Below are positions 15,545 through 23,471 of a DNA stretch of 64,000 nt, one piece after another. The position numbers were made by a program, and so were the translations under genes. Each line of letters begins with the position of its first letter. Position 1 is the stretch's first letter. Location: assembly GCA_002305995.1 (NCBI GenBank), contig DBRN01000012.1, positions 158,841 to 222,840 on the forward strand, given 5' to 3'. The notes under the pieces are model-generated. The model saw only the letters and a program-made list of their open reading frames with translations. It was not told the DNA's origin and did no database searches. The DNA comes from Atopobiaceae bacterium UBA1367 (lineage in GTDB: Bacteria; Actinomycetota; Coriobacteriia; Coriobacteriales; Atopobiaceae).

Positions 15545-17311
15545 GTGGCCCCAGACAGACATGACACGGCATGCCCCTCCTCCGATGACGCGGAGGGGGG
15601 CGCGCCCGTGCGCGAGGCGGAGAGGTCCGAGAGGGCCGCGGACTATGACTCCGGCAGCCGGACGGAGACGATAGGGCTGCTTGGCGCGCGCCGCGTCGGC
15701 TCCGACCAGTATCGGGTGACCAGGGCGAGCAAGACGGCGCGCCTTGGCGAGATACTCGCCATCGCCGGCAGGTACGACATCCTCCATGGGCTGACCCCCC
15801 GCACCCTGCGCAAGCTGCTCGAGGAGCTCGGGCCCACCTTCGTGAAGGCCGGGCAGATCCTCTCCATGCGCTCGGAGATCCTGCCGGAGAGCTTCTGCCG
15901 CGAGCTGACGAAGCTGCGCACCGATGTCGAGCCCATGGATCGCGACACGCTGCTCGAGGCGCTGCGGGCGGAGTACGACGTCCCCATCGAGGAGATCTTC
16001 GATGCGATCGACGACGTCCCGCTCGGCTCCGCCTCGGTGGCGCAGGTGCACAAGGCCAGGCTCGTGACGGGGGAGCTCGTGGCCGTCAAGGTCCAGCGGC
16101 CGCAGGTCCAGGAGCGCATGGCCCAGGACATCTCCATCATGCGCTCCCTCGCCCGGAGGGCGCAGCGCATCATGGGCAGCGACCAGTTCGTGGACCTCAC
16201 CTCGGTGGTCGACGAGCTGTGGCAGTCGTTTCGCGAGGAGACGGACTTTCTGGTGGAGGCCCATAGCCTGCAGGAGTTCCGCCGCAACAACGCCGACGTG
16301 CGGTTCATCGAGGCGCCCAAGCCCTACCTGCGGCTGTGCACGCGCCACGTGGTGGTCATGGACTACGTGGAGGGCATCCCGATCGGCGACACCGAGCGGC
16401 TGGTCAGGGAGGGCTACGACCTCGCCGAGATAGGCACCAAGCTGGTCGACAACTACGCGCGCCAGATGCTGGACGACGGCTTCTTCCATGCCGACCCCCA
16501 CCCCGGCAACCTGGTCGTGCGCGGGGGAAAGATCGTCTACCTGGACCTTGGCATCATGGGGCGGCTGACCTCACATGACCGCAAGGCGCTGTCGGACATG
16601 ATCTTCGCCGTGGGGCGTCGCGATGCCGCCGGGCTCAAGGGCGGGCTGCTGCGCTTTGCCGTCAGCGAGACCTCCGACGTCGACCACGCGCACCTCCTGG
16701 GGGACCTCGACGCGATCATCGACGGCTTTGGCGACGCCGATCTCGCCGAGCTGGACATGGGGGCCTTTCTCAACACGCTCATCGCGATGGCACGCAGGAA
16801 CGACATCGAGCTCCCTGGTACGGTCACCATGCTCGCTCGCTCCCTGGTGACGCTCGAGGGTGTGGTCGACGCATTCCTGCCGGGCGTCTCGATCGTCGAG
16901 ATCATCACCCAGCACGTGCGGTCCCACCTCGAACCCGGCGATGTCGTCAGGCAGGAGGTCGCGCGCCTGTCGGAGGACTCGGTCGCGGCCACGCACGGGC
17001 TGCTTGGCGCGGCGTCCCAGGCCGATCTCGCGATGAGCATGCTCACGCGGGGGCAGCTGCGCATGAACCTCGACCTGGCCGGCTCGGAGGACCCCATGCA
17101 TGACATGGCGCGCGCCGCCGACCGCCTGACCATGGGCATCATCATCGCAGGCCTGTTCATCGGGTCGTCGGTGGTGTACTACGCCCGCATCAAGCCCGTC
17201 ATCTTCGGCATTCCGGTGATCGGCTTCCTTGGATACCTCATCGCCCTTGCCTTGGGCTTCTGGCTGGTGCGCCAGATCATCCTCGAGGGCAGGGGGCGCC
17301 ACCGCCGCTAG
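15545..17311 (+). CDS. UbiB/AarF (ABC1) family atypical kinase
   Basis: A 588-residue membrane-associated protein of the UbiB/ABC1/COQ8 family. The family-specific KxGQ motif reads FVKAGQILS, the alanine-rich loop is GSASVAQVHKA, the ATP-binding lysine is in AVKVQRP, and HADPHPGNLVV and YLDLGIMG are the catalytic and metal loops. Two hydrophobic helices close the C terminus (about residues 530-580), as usual. Family members have weak ATPase/kinase activity and support isoprenoid lipid or quinone metabolism; the role in an anaerobe is unclear. The GTG at 15545 follows the phasin-like gene by 6 bases. Residues 1-45 are variable. Confidence 0.9.
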   Translation: MAPDRHDTACPSSDDAEGGAPVREAERSERAADYDSGSRTETIGLLGARRVGSDQYRVTRASKTARLGEILAIAGRYDILHGLTPRTLRKLLEELGPTFVKAGQILSMRSEILPESFCRELTKLRTDVEPMDRDTLLEALRAEYDVPIEEIFDAIDDVPLGSASVAQVHKARLVTGELVAVKVQRPQVQERMAQDISIMRSLARRAQRIMGSDQFVDLTSVVDELWQSFREETDFLVEAHSLQEFRRNNADVRFIEAPKPYLRLCTRHVVVMDYVEGIPIGDTERLVREGYDLAEIGTKLVDNYARQMLDDGFFHADPHPGNLVVRGGKIVYLDLGIMGRLTSHDRKALSDMIFAVGRRDAAGLKGGLLRFAVSETSDVDHAHLLGDLDAIIDGFGDADLAELDMGAFLNTLIAMARRNDIELPGTVTMLARSLVTLEGVVDAFLPGVSIVEIITQHVRSHLEPGDVVRQEVARLSEDSVAATHGLLGAASQADLAMSMLTRGQLRMNLDLAGSEDPMHDMARAADRLTMGIIIAGLFIGSSVVYYARIKPVIFGIPVIGFLGYLIALALGFWLVRQIILEGRGRHRR

Positions 17312-17352
17312 GTCGGTCGCACGTCGGGCGGCGCCTTTGGCGGGATGGGGCG

Positions 17353-17536
17353 AGGGCATGCCCTCCCGCATGCTGCGATCGGGCTCGCCCCGGCCCGCAC
17401 CTCCGCCGCCCCCGCACGCGCCCCGGTCCGCACCGCCGTCGCGGGCGCCCAGGCGTCTCCCCACGCCGCGATCGGGCGTCTCGTCGCAGCGGGCGCCCAG
17501 CCGTCCCCCCACGCCACGATCGGGCTCGCCCTTGCA
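17353..17536. repeat. GC-rich tandem repeat region
   Basis: Two copies of a 46-47 bp unit containing GGGCGCCCAG and CCCACGCC(G/A)CGATCGGGC lie at about 17443-17488 and 17490-17536. A more degenerate relative (GCATGCTGCGATCGGGCTCGC) lies near 17370. This is noncoding sequence downstream of the UbiB gene. Purpose unknown. Confidence 0.6.
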
Positions 17537-17556
17537 GTAAATGCCTATGCAGTGAG

Positions 17557-17681
17557 ATTGTCTGTGGTTTTCCAGGGCCAAGCGGGCCAGAAAATTTGTC
17601 GGTGCCACAAATCCACTGACAAATAAGATTGTAGGCGCACTCCAGAAATGCCTACCTTGGAAACCACAGACAAATTTTCTG
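17557..17681. repeat. AT-rich inverted-repeat element
   Basis: ATTGTCTGTGGTTTTCCA (17557-17574) is the near reverse complement of CCTTGGAAACCACAGACAAAT (17655-17675). A nested pair, AGAAAATTTGTC (17589-17600) and GACAAATTTTCT (17669-17680), is exact. The roughly 125-bp element is much richer in AT than its surroundings and ends 18 bases before the stop codon of the GT-B-like gene, so it could act as a terminator region or be a miniature mobile element. Confidence 0.65.
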
Positions 17682-17698
17682 TCGACTGGGGCCGATGC

Positions 17699-19228
17699 TC
17701 AGTGTATCCCATTTACCGCAAGATCGATGACCTTATATGCACCATCGTAAATACCGATGCGATGGGCCGCCTCGATGTTGTCGCACATGAAGGTGATAAG
17801 CTCGCGGTCGAGCTGGAACGCGTCGATCATGGCGAGCACCTCGCCCTCGTCATCGAGCTCATACGTTCCGTCGCCGACCTCGGCCGCGCGGATGGCACCC
17901 CATGCCTCATGGCCGCCCACGCGGTGGATCATGAGCTTGGGCACCGGATAGAAGGAGAACTCGCTGGGCTTGGTGACCAGCACGTCGCTGCAGCGCATGA
18001 GGAGGTTCGAGGAGTAGACCGCAGAGAAGATGTCGGGGTCACAGAAGGCGTGGACGCCTGTCAGGTCGCCGGCTAGCGCGCCGTCCGCCAGCGCGGCGAC
18101 CTCGGAGATGTCACCAAAGTGGGTGCGCGCGACGTCGCCGAGCCCCTGCACGTCCCTCAGCAGGCCCTCCCACACGTCGCGGTGGTCGCCCACGTTGATG
18201 AGCAGGGCAGCCTGCTCGGTGCGCACGTAGGGCAACAGGCGAGCGATGATGGCGGCAAACAGCCCTTGCTGGGCCCCGGCACCGCCGACGCTGATGAGGT
18301 AGCGGATGGGACCACCGCCCATGAGCCGCTCGCGGCGCAGGGCACAGTCGTGGGGGATGTTCGAGACCAGCTCGTGGTCGACGTAGTGGCCCGTGTAGGC
18401 CAGGCTGCCGCGTGGCATCGGCCGGAGCTGGCGGGCGGGGTCCATGCCGCGCAGCTGGTGGTAGCCGAGGTAGGCGCTCGGTGTCTGGACCGTGTGGATG
18501 GCCCCCTCGGAGAGGTGCAGGGCCATGGGCCAATTGTCGGGAATCGCGTTGACCACGTGGGTGAGGCCTGCGTGCACCGCCGCCTGCGCGGGCCAGACGT
18601 GGGTGCCCACGTAGGGGGTGTCTTGCGGGATGTCGCGAAACAGCGGCACGCAGAGCTCGGCGCTCTTCTGGTCGGCGGCGTTGTAGGAGAGCCTGCGGAA
18701 GCCCTCGGAGTTGAGGGGTTCCCAGTACAGGCGGTCGAACAGGCCGAATCGCTGCGAGAGGCGCGAGCCCATCGAGTAGAGGCCGTTCTGGTGCGCGATG
18801 ACCTTCGATCCCGTCGCCTGGTCGAAGGAGGCCAGGTCAAGCCAGTAGGGGGTGTACCCCATGGCATGGGCCGCCGACGCCATGGCCATGGCTATGCGGT
18901 AGTGGCCAAAGCCCATGCGGATGTTGCCGACGACGACGGGGGCACCGTCCGCGCCGTCGACGGTTCGCGGAGTGGGGGCGGGGCGGGACGCGCGGGCGGC
19001 GTCGGCCATGAGGTCGAGGGGGACATCGCCATGCGCCATCACGAGCCTGCGCACGCCGAGGGCGCTGCCGATCACGGGCGCGTCCGTGCTGGCGAGGTGG
19101 TAGGCGGTGCCGCTGTCATCGCCGAAGCGCCTGACGAACCGCTCCTTCGACCTGAGGGCCCTGCGATAGGCGCGCTCACTCTGCTGGTTGCCAAAGGCGC
19201 TCCTGGCACGGTCATCGGTGACGCTCAT
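17699..19228 (-). CDS. GT-B-fold glycosyltransferase-like protein, function unknown
   Basis: A 509-residue soluble protein. I do not recognise a named family, but residues about 95-120 (GNIRMGFGHYRIAMAMASAAHAMGY) carry the G-x-GH..A pattern that opens the N-terminal Rossmann domain of MurG/MGDG-synthase-like GT-B enzymes. The later ISVGGAGAQQG and VTKPSEFSFYPVPKL segments look like the C-terminal nucleotide-sugar-binding half. No membrane segment is evident. The start at 19228 follows AAGGAG; the frame upstream is the operator region. It is divergent from a TetR gene, with tandem operators in between, so it is probably repressed by that TetR. A role in glycan or glycolipid metabolism is inference. 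Confidence 0.6.
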   Translation of the reverse strand: MSVTDDRARSAFGNQQSERAYRRALRSKERFVRRFGDDSGTAYHLASTDAPVIGSALGVRRLVMAHGDVPLDLMADAARASRPAPTPRTVDGADGAPVVVGNIRMGFGHYRIAMAMASAAHAMGYTPYWLDLASFDQATGSKVIAHQNGLYSMGSRLSQRFGLFDRLYWEPLNSEGFRRLSYNAADQKSAELCVPLFRDIPQDTPYVGTHVWPAQAAVHAGLTHVVNAIPDNWPMALHLSEGAIHTVQTPSAYLGYHQLRGMDPARQLRPMPRGSLAYTGHYVDHELVSNIPHDCALRRERLMGGGPIRYLISVGGAGAQQGLFAAIIARLLPYVRTEQAALLINVGDHRDVWEGLLRDVQGLGDVARTHFGDISEVAALADGALAGDLTGVHAFCDPDIFSAVYSSNLLMRCSDVLVTKPSEFSFYPVPKLMIHRVGGHEAWGAIRAAEVGDGTYELDDEGEVLAMIDAFQLDRELITFMCDNIEAAHRIGIYDGAYKVIDLAVNGIH

Positions 19229-19259
19229 CCTGTCGCTCCTTGACTCGAGGGGAATGTGT

Positions 19260-19294
19260 GATAGCTTGGCTATCAAGTTGATAGCCAAGCTATC
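19260..19294. promoter_or_regulatory. Tandem palindromic operators for the TetR regulator
   Basis: GATAGCTTGGCTATC (19260-19274) and its exact reverse complement GATAGCCAAGCTATC (19280-19294) are separated by 5 bases. Each copy is itself a GATAGC..GCTATC palindrome, so two repressor dimers could bind side by side. The site lies between the divergent GT-B-like gene (31 bases away) and the TetR gene (38 bases away), suggesting repression in both directions and autoregulation. Confidence 0.8.
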
Positions 19295-19332
19295 AAAGCG
19301 GCGACCCGAGGTCAAGAAGGGGAGGGATGCGC

Positions 19333-20013
19333 ATGGCAAGCGGTAGGGACGAGCTCACCTCGCCGGCGATGGCGCCCGTCCCGTCGGCAGGGACCTCGGC
19401 CGTCGACGCGTGCGCGATCGAGTGCGCCGCCCGACTATTCCTCGAGCGCGGCATCGCCGCCGTCAGGATGACCGACATCGCCGATGCCGCCGACGTGGGC
19501 GTGGCCACCCTGTACCGACACTTCTCCACCAAGGCTGCCATCGCGGTGGCCGCGGCAACGCTCATGTGGGGGCGCCTGATGTCCGACTACGCCACGCTGG
19601 TCGAGTCGGACGAGTACCAGGCGCTGTCCGGTGCGGGCCGCCTCGAGCTGCTGCTGGGCACCTATTGCGAGCACTGCGTGTGTCAGCCGGGCTTCGCGGC
19701 CCTGCTCGACGAGCTCGATCGGCTGATGCTCGCCGGCGACGTGAGCCAGGGGGCGATCGACTCCTACGCGCAGACCCTCGGCATGGCGTACCCGCACTTC
19801 GAGCGGGCGTACCGGCGGGGGATCGAGGACGGCTCGATCGCGCGGGAGGTCGACTTCGCCCTCTTCTACCGCTCGGTGGCGCATGCGCTCATGTGCGTCG
19901 CGGGGAAGCTCTCGCGCGGCGAGGTGCTCCCCTCGGACGACTTCTCGCTGCCCCGTGACGAGCTTGGCTGCATCACTGACATGGCGATCCGCTCGCTGGG
20001 GGCGAAGGAATAG
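19333..20013 (+). CDS. TetR family transcriptional repressor
   Basis: A 226-residue regulator. The N-terminal helix-turn-helix is at about residues 30-75 (AARLFLERGIAAVRMTDIADAADVGVATLYRHFSTK), the standard TetR_N pattern. The C-terminal ligand-binding domain is not diagnostic. The ATG at 19333 has GGGGAGGG at a good distance; the ATG at 19327 lies too close to that site. It precedes a GPH-type sugar symporter and an alpha-galactosidase in the same direction, and tandem palindromes lie directly upstream, so an alpha-galactoside or a related sugar may be the inducer. TetR control of sugar genes is less common than LacI control. Confidence 0.9.
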   Translation: MASGRDELTSPAMAPVPSAGTSAVDACAIECAARLFLERGIAAVRMTDIADAADVGVATLYRHFSTKAAIAVAAATLMWGRLMSDYATLVESDEYQALSGAGRLELLLGTYCEHCVCQPGFAALLDELDRLMLAGDVSQGAIDSYAQTLGMAYPHFERAYRRGIEDGSIAREVDFALFYRSVAHALMCVAGKLSRGEVLPSDDFSLPRDELGCITDMAIRSLGAKE

Positions 20014-20048
20014 GCAGGTCCCGCGCGGGGGCCGAAGGGAGAGTGCGT

Positions 20049-21434
20049 GTGGAGAAGCAGCTTGCGACACCTGGGATTCTGCGGAACTTCGCGATCGGCC
20101 AGCTGGGCTGGGCGCTCCTGTCGGGCGTCGTGAGCAACTGGCTGCTGTACTTCTACATGCCCAGCGAGCAGACCATTGCCGCCGGCATGCCCCTCTTCAT
20201 CACCCAAGGCATCGTGTTTGCCGGGGTGACGGTCATCGGCCTGATCACGGCCCTCTGCCGCCTCGTGGACGGCTTCATCGACCCGTTCATCGCCAGCAGG
20301 TCGGACTCGCTGCGCAACCCGCTCGGTCGCCGCATCCCGTTCATGCGCTGGTTCGCCGTCCCCTTTGGCGTCATGACCGTCGCGGTCTTCACGGTGCCCG
20401 GCCTTGGCGGGGAGCTCTTCAACGACCTCGCGCTGCTCGTGTGCCTCGTGGGCTTCTATGTGACGCTCTCGCTCTACTGCACCCCGTTCAACGCGCTCAT
20501 CCCCGAGCTCGGCCGCACGCAGGAGCTGCGCATCAACCTCTCCACCTTCATCTCGATCACCTTCTTCCTCGGCACGGCCTTCGCCTACCTGGTGCCCTCC
20601 ATCGCGGGGTTCTTCGAGGGCTCCCTGGGCATCGCCGGCGCCTATCGCGTGACCATCGCCGCCCTTGCCGCCGTCGCCGTGACCTGCATGCTGGTGCCCG
20701 CCTACACCATCGACGAGAACCTGTACGCCGAGACCAAGCCCTCCACCACATCCATGGGCGCCTCGGTCATGAAGACCTTCTCGAACAGGGAGTTCCAGGT
20801 CTTCGAGCTGTCCGACATCCTCTACTGGGTGGCCATCACCATGTTCCAGACGGGCATGCCCTTCTACGTGACCAGCCTGATGGGGCTCGATGAGTCCATG
20901 AACTTCGTCCTGTTCGCCGGCATGACGGTGGTGAGCCTCGTGTTCTACGCGCCCGTCAACGTCCTTGCCAAGCGGATGGGCAAGAAGCGCCTGGTGAGCT
21001 TCGCCTTCTTCCTGTTCTGCGTGGCGTTCGCCGTGACGAGCGTCTGCGGGCTGTTTGGCATCCCCGCCCTGATGTGGGGCGGTGCCGTGGCCGTGCTGGC
21101 CGCCATCCCCATGGCGGTGCTGGGCATCCTCCCGCAGGCCGTGCTCGCCGACATCGCCGAGTCCGACGCCGTCGAGACGGGCGAGAACCGCGAGGGCATG
21201 TTCTATGCCGCCCGCACCTTCTCCATGACGCTGGGGCAGTCGCTCGCCATGATCCTGTTCTCCTCCATCGCCACCATCGGGGCCGGTGGGATCGGCTACC
21301 GTGCGACCGCCCTGGCCGCCACGGCGTTCTGCCTGCTGGGCGGCTTGGTGTTTCTCAGGTACGACGAGGGCGGCGTCCTGGAGGCGATCGCCACCCGCGG
21401 CAAGGCTCGGACGGGCGACTCGAGGGAGGCATAG
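20049..21434 (+). CDS. GPH/MelB-type sugar:cation symporter (MFS)
   Basis: A membrane transporter of about 461 residues with 12 predicted helices. It belongs to the glycoside-pentoside-hexuronide:cation symporter family, shown by the early ALCRLVDGFIDPFIASRSD motif with its conserved aspartates and by PLGRRIPFMRWFAVPFG after it. It probably imports an oligosaccharide with Na+ or H+. AAGGGAG lies 6-7 bases before the GTG at 20049, which is preferred to the GTG at 20043. The downstream gene, 3 bases away, encodes a GH36-like alpha-galactosidase, so a melibiose- or raffinose-type sugar is the likely cargo (inference from context). Confidence 0.9.
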   Translation: MEKQLATPGILRNFAIGQLGWALLSGVVSNWLLYFYMPSEQTIAAGMPLFITQGIVFAGVTVIGLITALCRLVDGFIDPFIASRSDSLRNPLGRRIPFMRWFAVPFGVMTVAVFTVPGLGGELFNDLALLVCLVGFYVTLSLYCTPFNALIPELGRTQELRINLSTFISITFFLGTAFAYLVPSIAGFFEGSLGIAGAYRVTIAALAAVAVTCMLVPAYTIDENLYAETKPSTTSMGASVMKTFSNREFQVFELSDILYWVAITMFQTGMPFYVTSLMGLDESMNFVLFAGMTVVSLVFYAPVNVLAKRMGKKRLVSFAFFLFCVAFAVTSVCGLFGIPALMWGGAVAVLAAIPMAVLGILPQAVLADIAESDAVETGENREGMFYAARTFSMTLGQSLAMILFSSIATIGAGGIGYRATALAATAFCLLGGLVFLRYDEGGVLEAIATRGKARTGDSREA

Positions 21435-21437
21435 GCC

Positions 21438-23036
21438 ATGCAGGTCGAGGTCAGCTATCGGTTGCGCTACCGCGTCGGGCAGCACGAGCGTGAGGTGCAC
21501 GTGAGCGCGGAGGGCGTCGCCACTCCCGCCGCTGCGGCTCGCGAGCTCGGGCTCGTCACCGTGCGGGGCAGGGAGAGGCGCAGGGTGCGCGTGTGCCCCC
21601 GTGGAGAGCTGCGGATCGTCTTCTGCGAGGCGGAGCTGCGTTGCGACGTGGCCTCCGCCAGCGCCATCTACCTCAACGGATACAATTCGTGGACAGACTC
21701 GTGGGAGCGCTCCGTGCACGATCGCATGCGCGGGCTCCGGGGCGTCCCTCGCCGCGTGATCGACGCCTGGGCGCTCGACGGTAGCGGGGACTATCGCTTC
21801 ACGGTGGCGGACCACCGCCCGGGACGCCAGCACGGCTTTGGCTACGGGTATCTCCGGCACGGCACGGACGTCCTGCTCGTCGGGTCGCTGGACGAGGATG
21901 GCGGGTACACCACCATTCGCGAGAACCTGCGGCAGAACCTCCTCACCCTGAGCAAGGAGCCACCGCAACGCGTGCTGGCCACGGGCGAGGAGTTCGAGGT
22001 CATGGCGTTTGCGATTGTCGAAGGGCCGCTCGACGACGCGGTCGGGCGCTGGCTCGCCCTCGCGGGGATCACGCCCCGTCCCGCCCCGCCGCTCGTGGGC
22101 TACTCCAGCTGGTACCGCCACTACGACCAGATCGACCAAGGCAGGCTCGAGGCTGACCTCGCCTCGGTGCGCGACTTCCTGGCCGACAGGGACCTCGGCC
22201 CCTGCTGGCCCGTCTTCCAGGTCGACGACGGCTACGCGACGGTGGGCGACTGGACCGATCCCCACGAGGGGCGCTTCCCCGACGGCATGGGGCACCTTGC
22301 CGCGCTGTGTCGCGAGGCGCAGCTGGTTCCCGGCCTGTGGATGGCTCCCTTCGTCTGCTCGGCCGACAGCCGCGTGCATCGTCTCCACCAGGACTGGCTG
22401 CTGCGCGACGAGCAGGGCCAGCCCGTCTCGACGGGCAGCCACTGGAACGGCGCGTTCGCGCTCGACACGCTTCATCCCGAGGTGCGCGAGCACGTGCGGC
22501 GCTCGCTTTGGACGGTGACACACGAGTGGGGCTACCGCCTGCTCAAGCTGGACTTCCTCTATGGCGCGTGCATGCTGCCCCACGGGGGCATGAACAGGGG
22601 CGAGCTGATGGCCGACGCCCTCGAGCTGCTGCGCGCCTCCGTCGACGAGGACGTGCTGTTCGACCTGTGCGGCGTGCCCATCTCATCTGCCATGGGACGG
22701 GCCGAGTACTGCCGTGTCGGTTGCGATGTGGGCCTGGACTGGGACGACGTGCCCTGGATGCGCCTGCTGCACCGTGAGCGCGTGAGCACCAAGCGCAACC
22801 TGGCGAACACCTGCGGTCGCGCGCATCTCGACGGCAAGGCCTTCCGCAACGACCCCGACGTCTTCTTCCTGCGGCGCGACGTGCGTCTGACCGACGAGCA
22901 GCGCTACGACCTCCTGAGTGCCGACGCGACCCTGGGCGGGGTGTTCCTCACCTCCGACGACGTCGCGAGATGGGACGAGCGGCAGTGTCGGGCATACGAC
23001 CTCGCCCTCGCCGCCTTCGTGGCGAAGGAGTCGTAG
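21438..23036 (+). CDS. GH36-like alpha-galactosidase (clan GH-D)
   Basis: A 532-residue cytoplasmic glycoside hydrolase without a signal peptide. The barrel signatures of clan GH-D are present: YSSWYRHY, VFQVDDGY, LWMAPFVCSADSR, and KLDFLYGA with the probable nucleophile aspartate. A later GCDVGLDWDD segment probably holds the acid/base aspartate. At 532 residues it is shorter than most GH36 enzymes (about 700), mainly through a shorter N-terminal beta-supersandwich. It lies 3 bases after the symporter gene, so uptake and intracellular hydrolysis of an alpha-galactoside are probably coupled. Linkage specificity is not certain. Confidence 0.85.
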   Translation: MQVEVSYRLRYRVGQHEREVHVSAEGVATPAAAARELGLVTVRGRERRRVRVCPRGELRIVFCEAELRCDVASASAIYLNGYNSWTDSWERSVHDRMRGLRGVPRRVIDAWALDGSGDYRFTVADHRPGRQHGFGYGYLRHGTDVLLVGSLDEDGGYTTIRENLRQNLLTLSKEPPQRVLATGEEFEVMAFAIVEGPLDDAVGRWLALAGITPRPAPPLVGYSSWYRHYDQIDQGRLEADLASVRDFLADRDLGPCWPVFQVDDGYATVGDWTDPHEGRFPDGMGHLAALCREAQLVPGLWMAPFVCSADSRVHRLHQDWLLRDEQGQPVSTGSHWNGAFALDTLHPEVREHVRRSLWTVTHEWGYRLLKLDFLYGACMLPHGGMNRGELMADALELLRASVDEDVLFDLCGVPISSAMGRAEYCRVGCDVGLDWDDVPWMRLLHRERVSTKRNLANTCGRAHLDGKAFRNDPDVFFLRRDVRLTDEQRYDLLSADATLGGVFLTSDDVARWDERQCRAYDLALAAFVAKES

Positions 23037-23471
23037 GGGGAAGTCCTCTGCGAGAATCGCTAGCCGTTTGAAGCCAGGACCTTGTTCACGAAATGAAGTA
23101 TGGAAGACAGGAGGGGCTTCCCAAGGCCGTGGATCGTCTGGGTCTTCAGCGGAAGAGGGCTTTCCATGTCCCGACAGCCTGACACAAGGTCCGCTCTCAG
23201 GGGACGGAAGACGCTGGTCGCCCTGGCGAAGTTTAGGTTCGGCGTCACGGGGGCGCGTTCTTCGATGCTGCTTGCGCTCCTTCGGGTGAGCGGCTCTCAA
23301 GTTTCGAGTTTCTTGCCAGCTCGTGAGGCTCGCACTCACTTCGACTTTGGCGTTCTCGATATTGGCGTGCCTCCTTTTGGTCTTCTGATCCTTATTTCTG
23401 GTATCGTATGTGCCGTTAATGCAGGGAGAACACGTCATTGCCGTAGATTAAAACCCTAAAGGAGACGCTTC
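23037..23471. other. Intergenic region with no recognised gene
   Basis: This 435-base gap shows short open frames on both strands but none with a recognisable protein or a good start site. The last 70 bases are AT-richer and contain the likely promoter and the AAAGGAG site of the lysozyme gene. The rest may be decayed sequence, but I cannot identify the parent. Confidence 0.5.

Noticed and set aside
19866..22583. A 905-codon minus-strand open frame
   Set aside because: It is the antisense shadow of the TetR, symporter and alpha-galactosidase genes. High GC leaves few stops on the opposite strand, and its protein is low-complexity His/Arg/Gly-rich.
23060..23459. Short open frames on both strands before the lysozyme gene
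   Set aside because: They looked like a possible gene remnant, but no family could be recognised on either strand.
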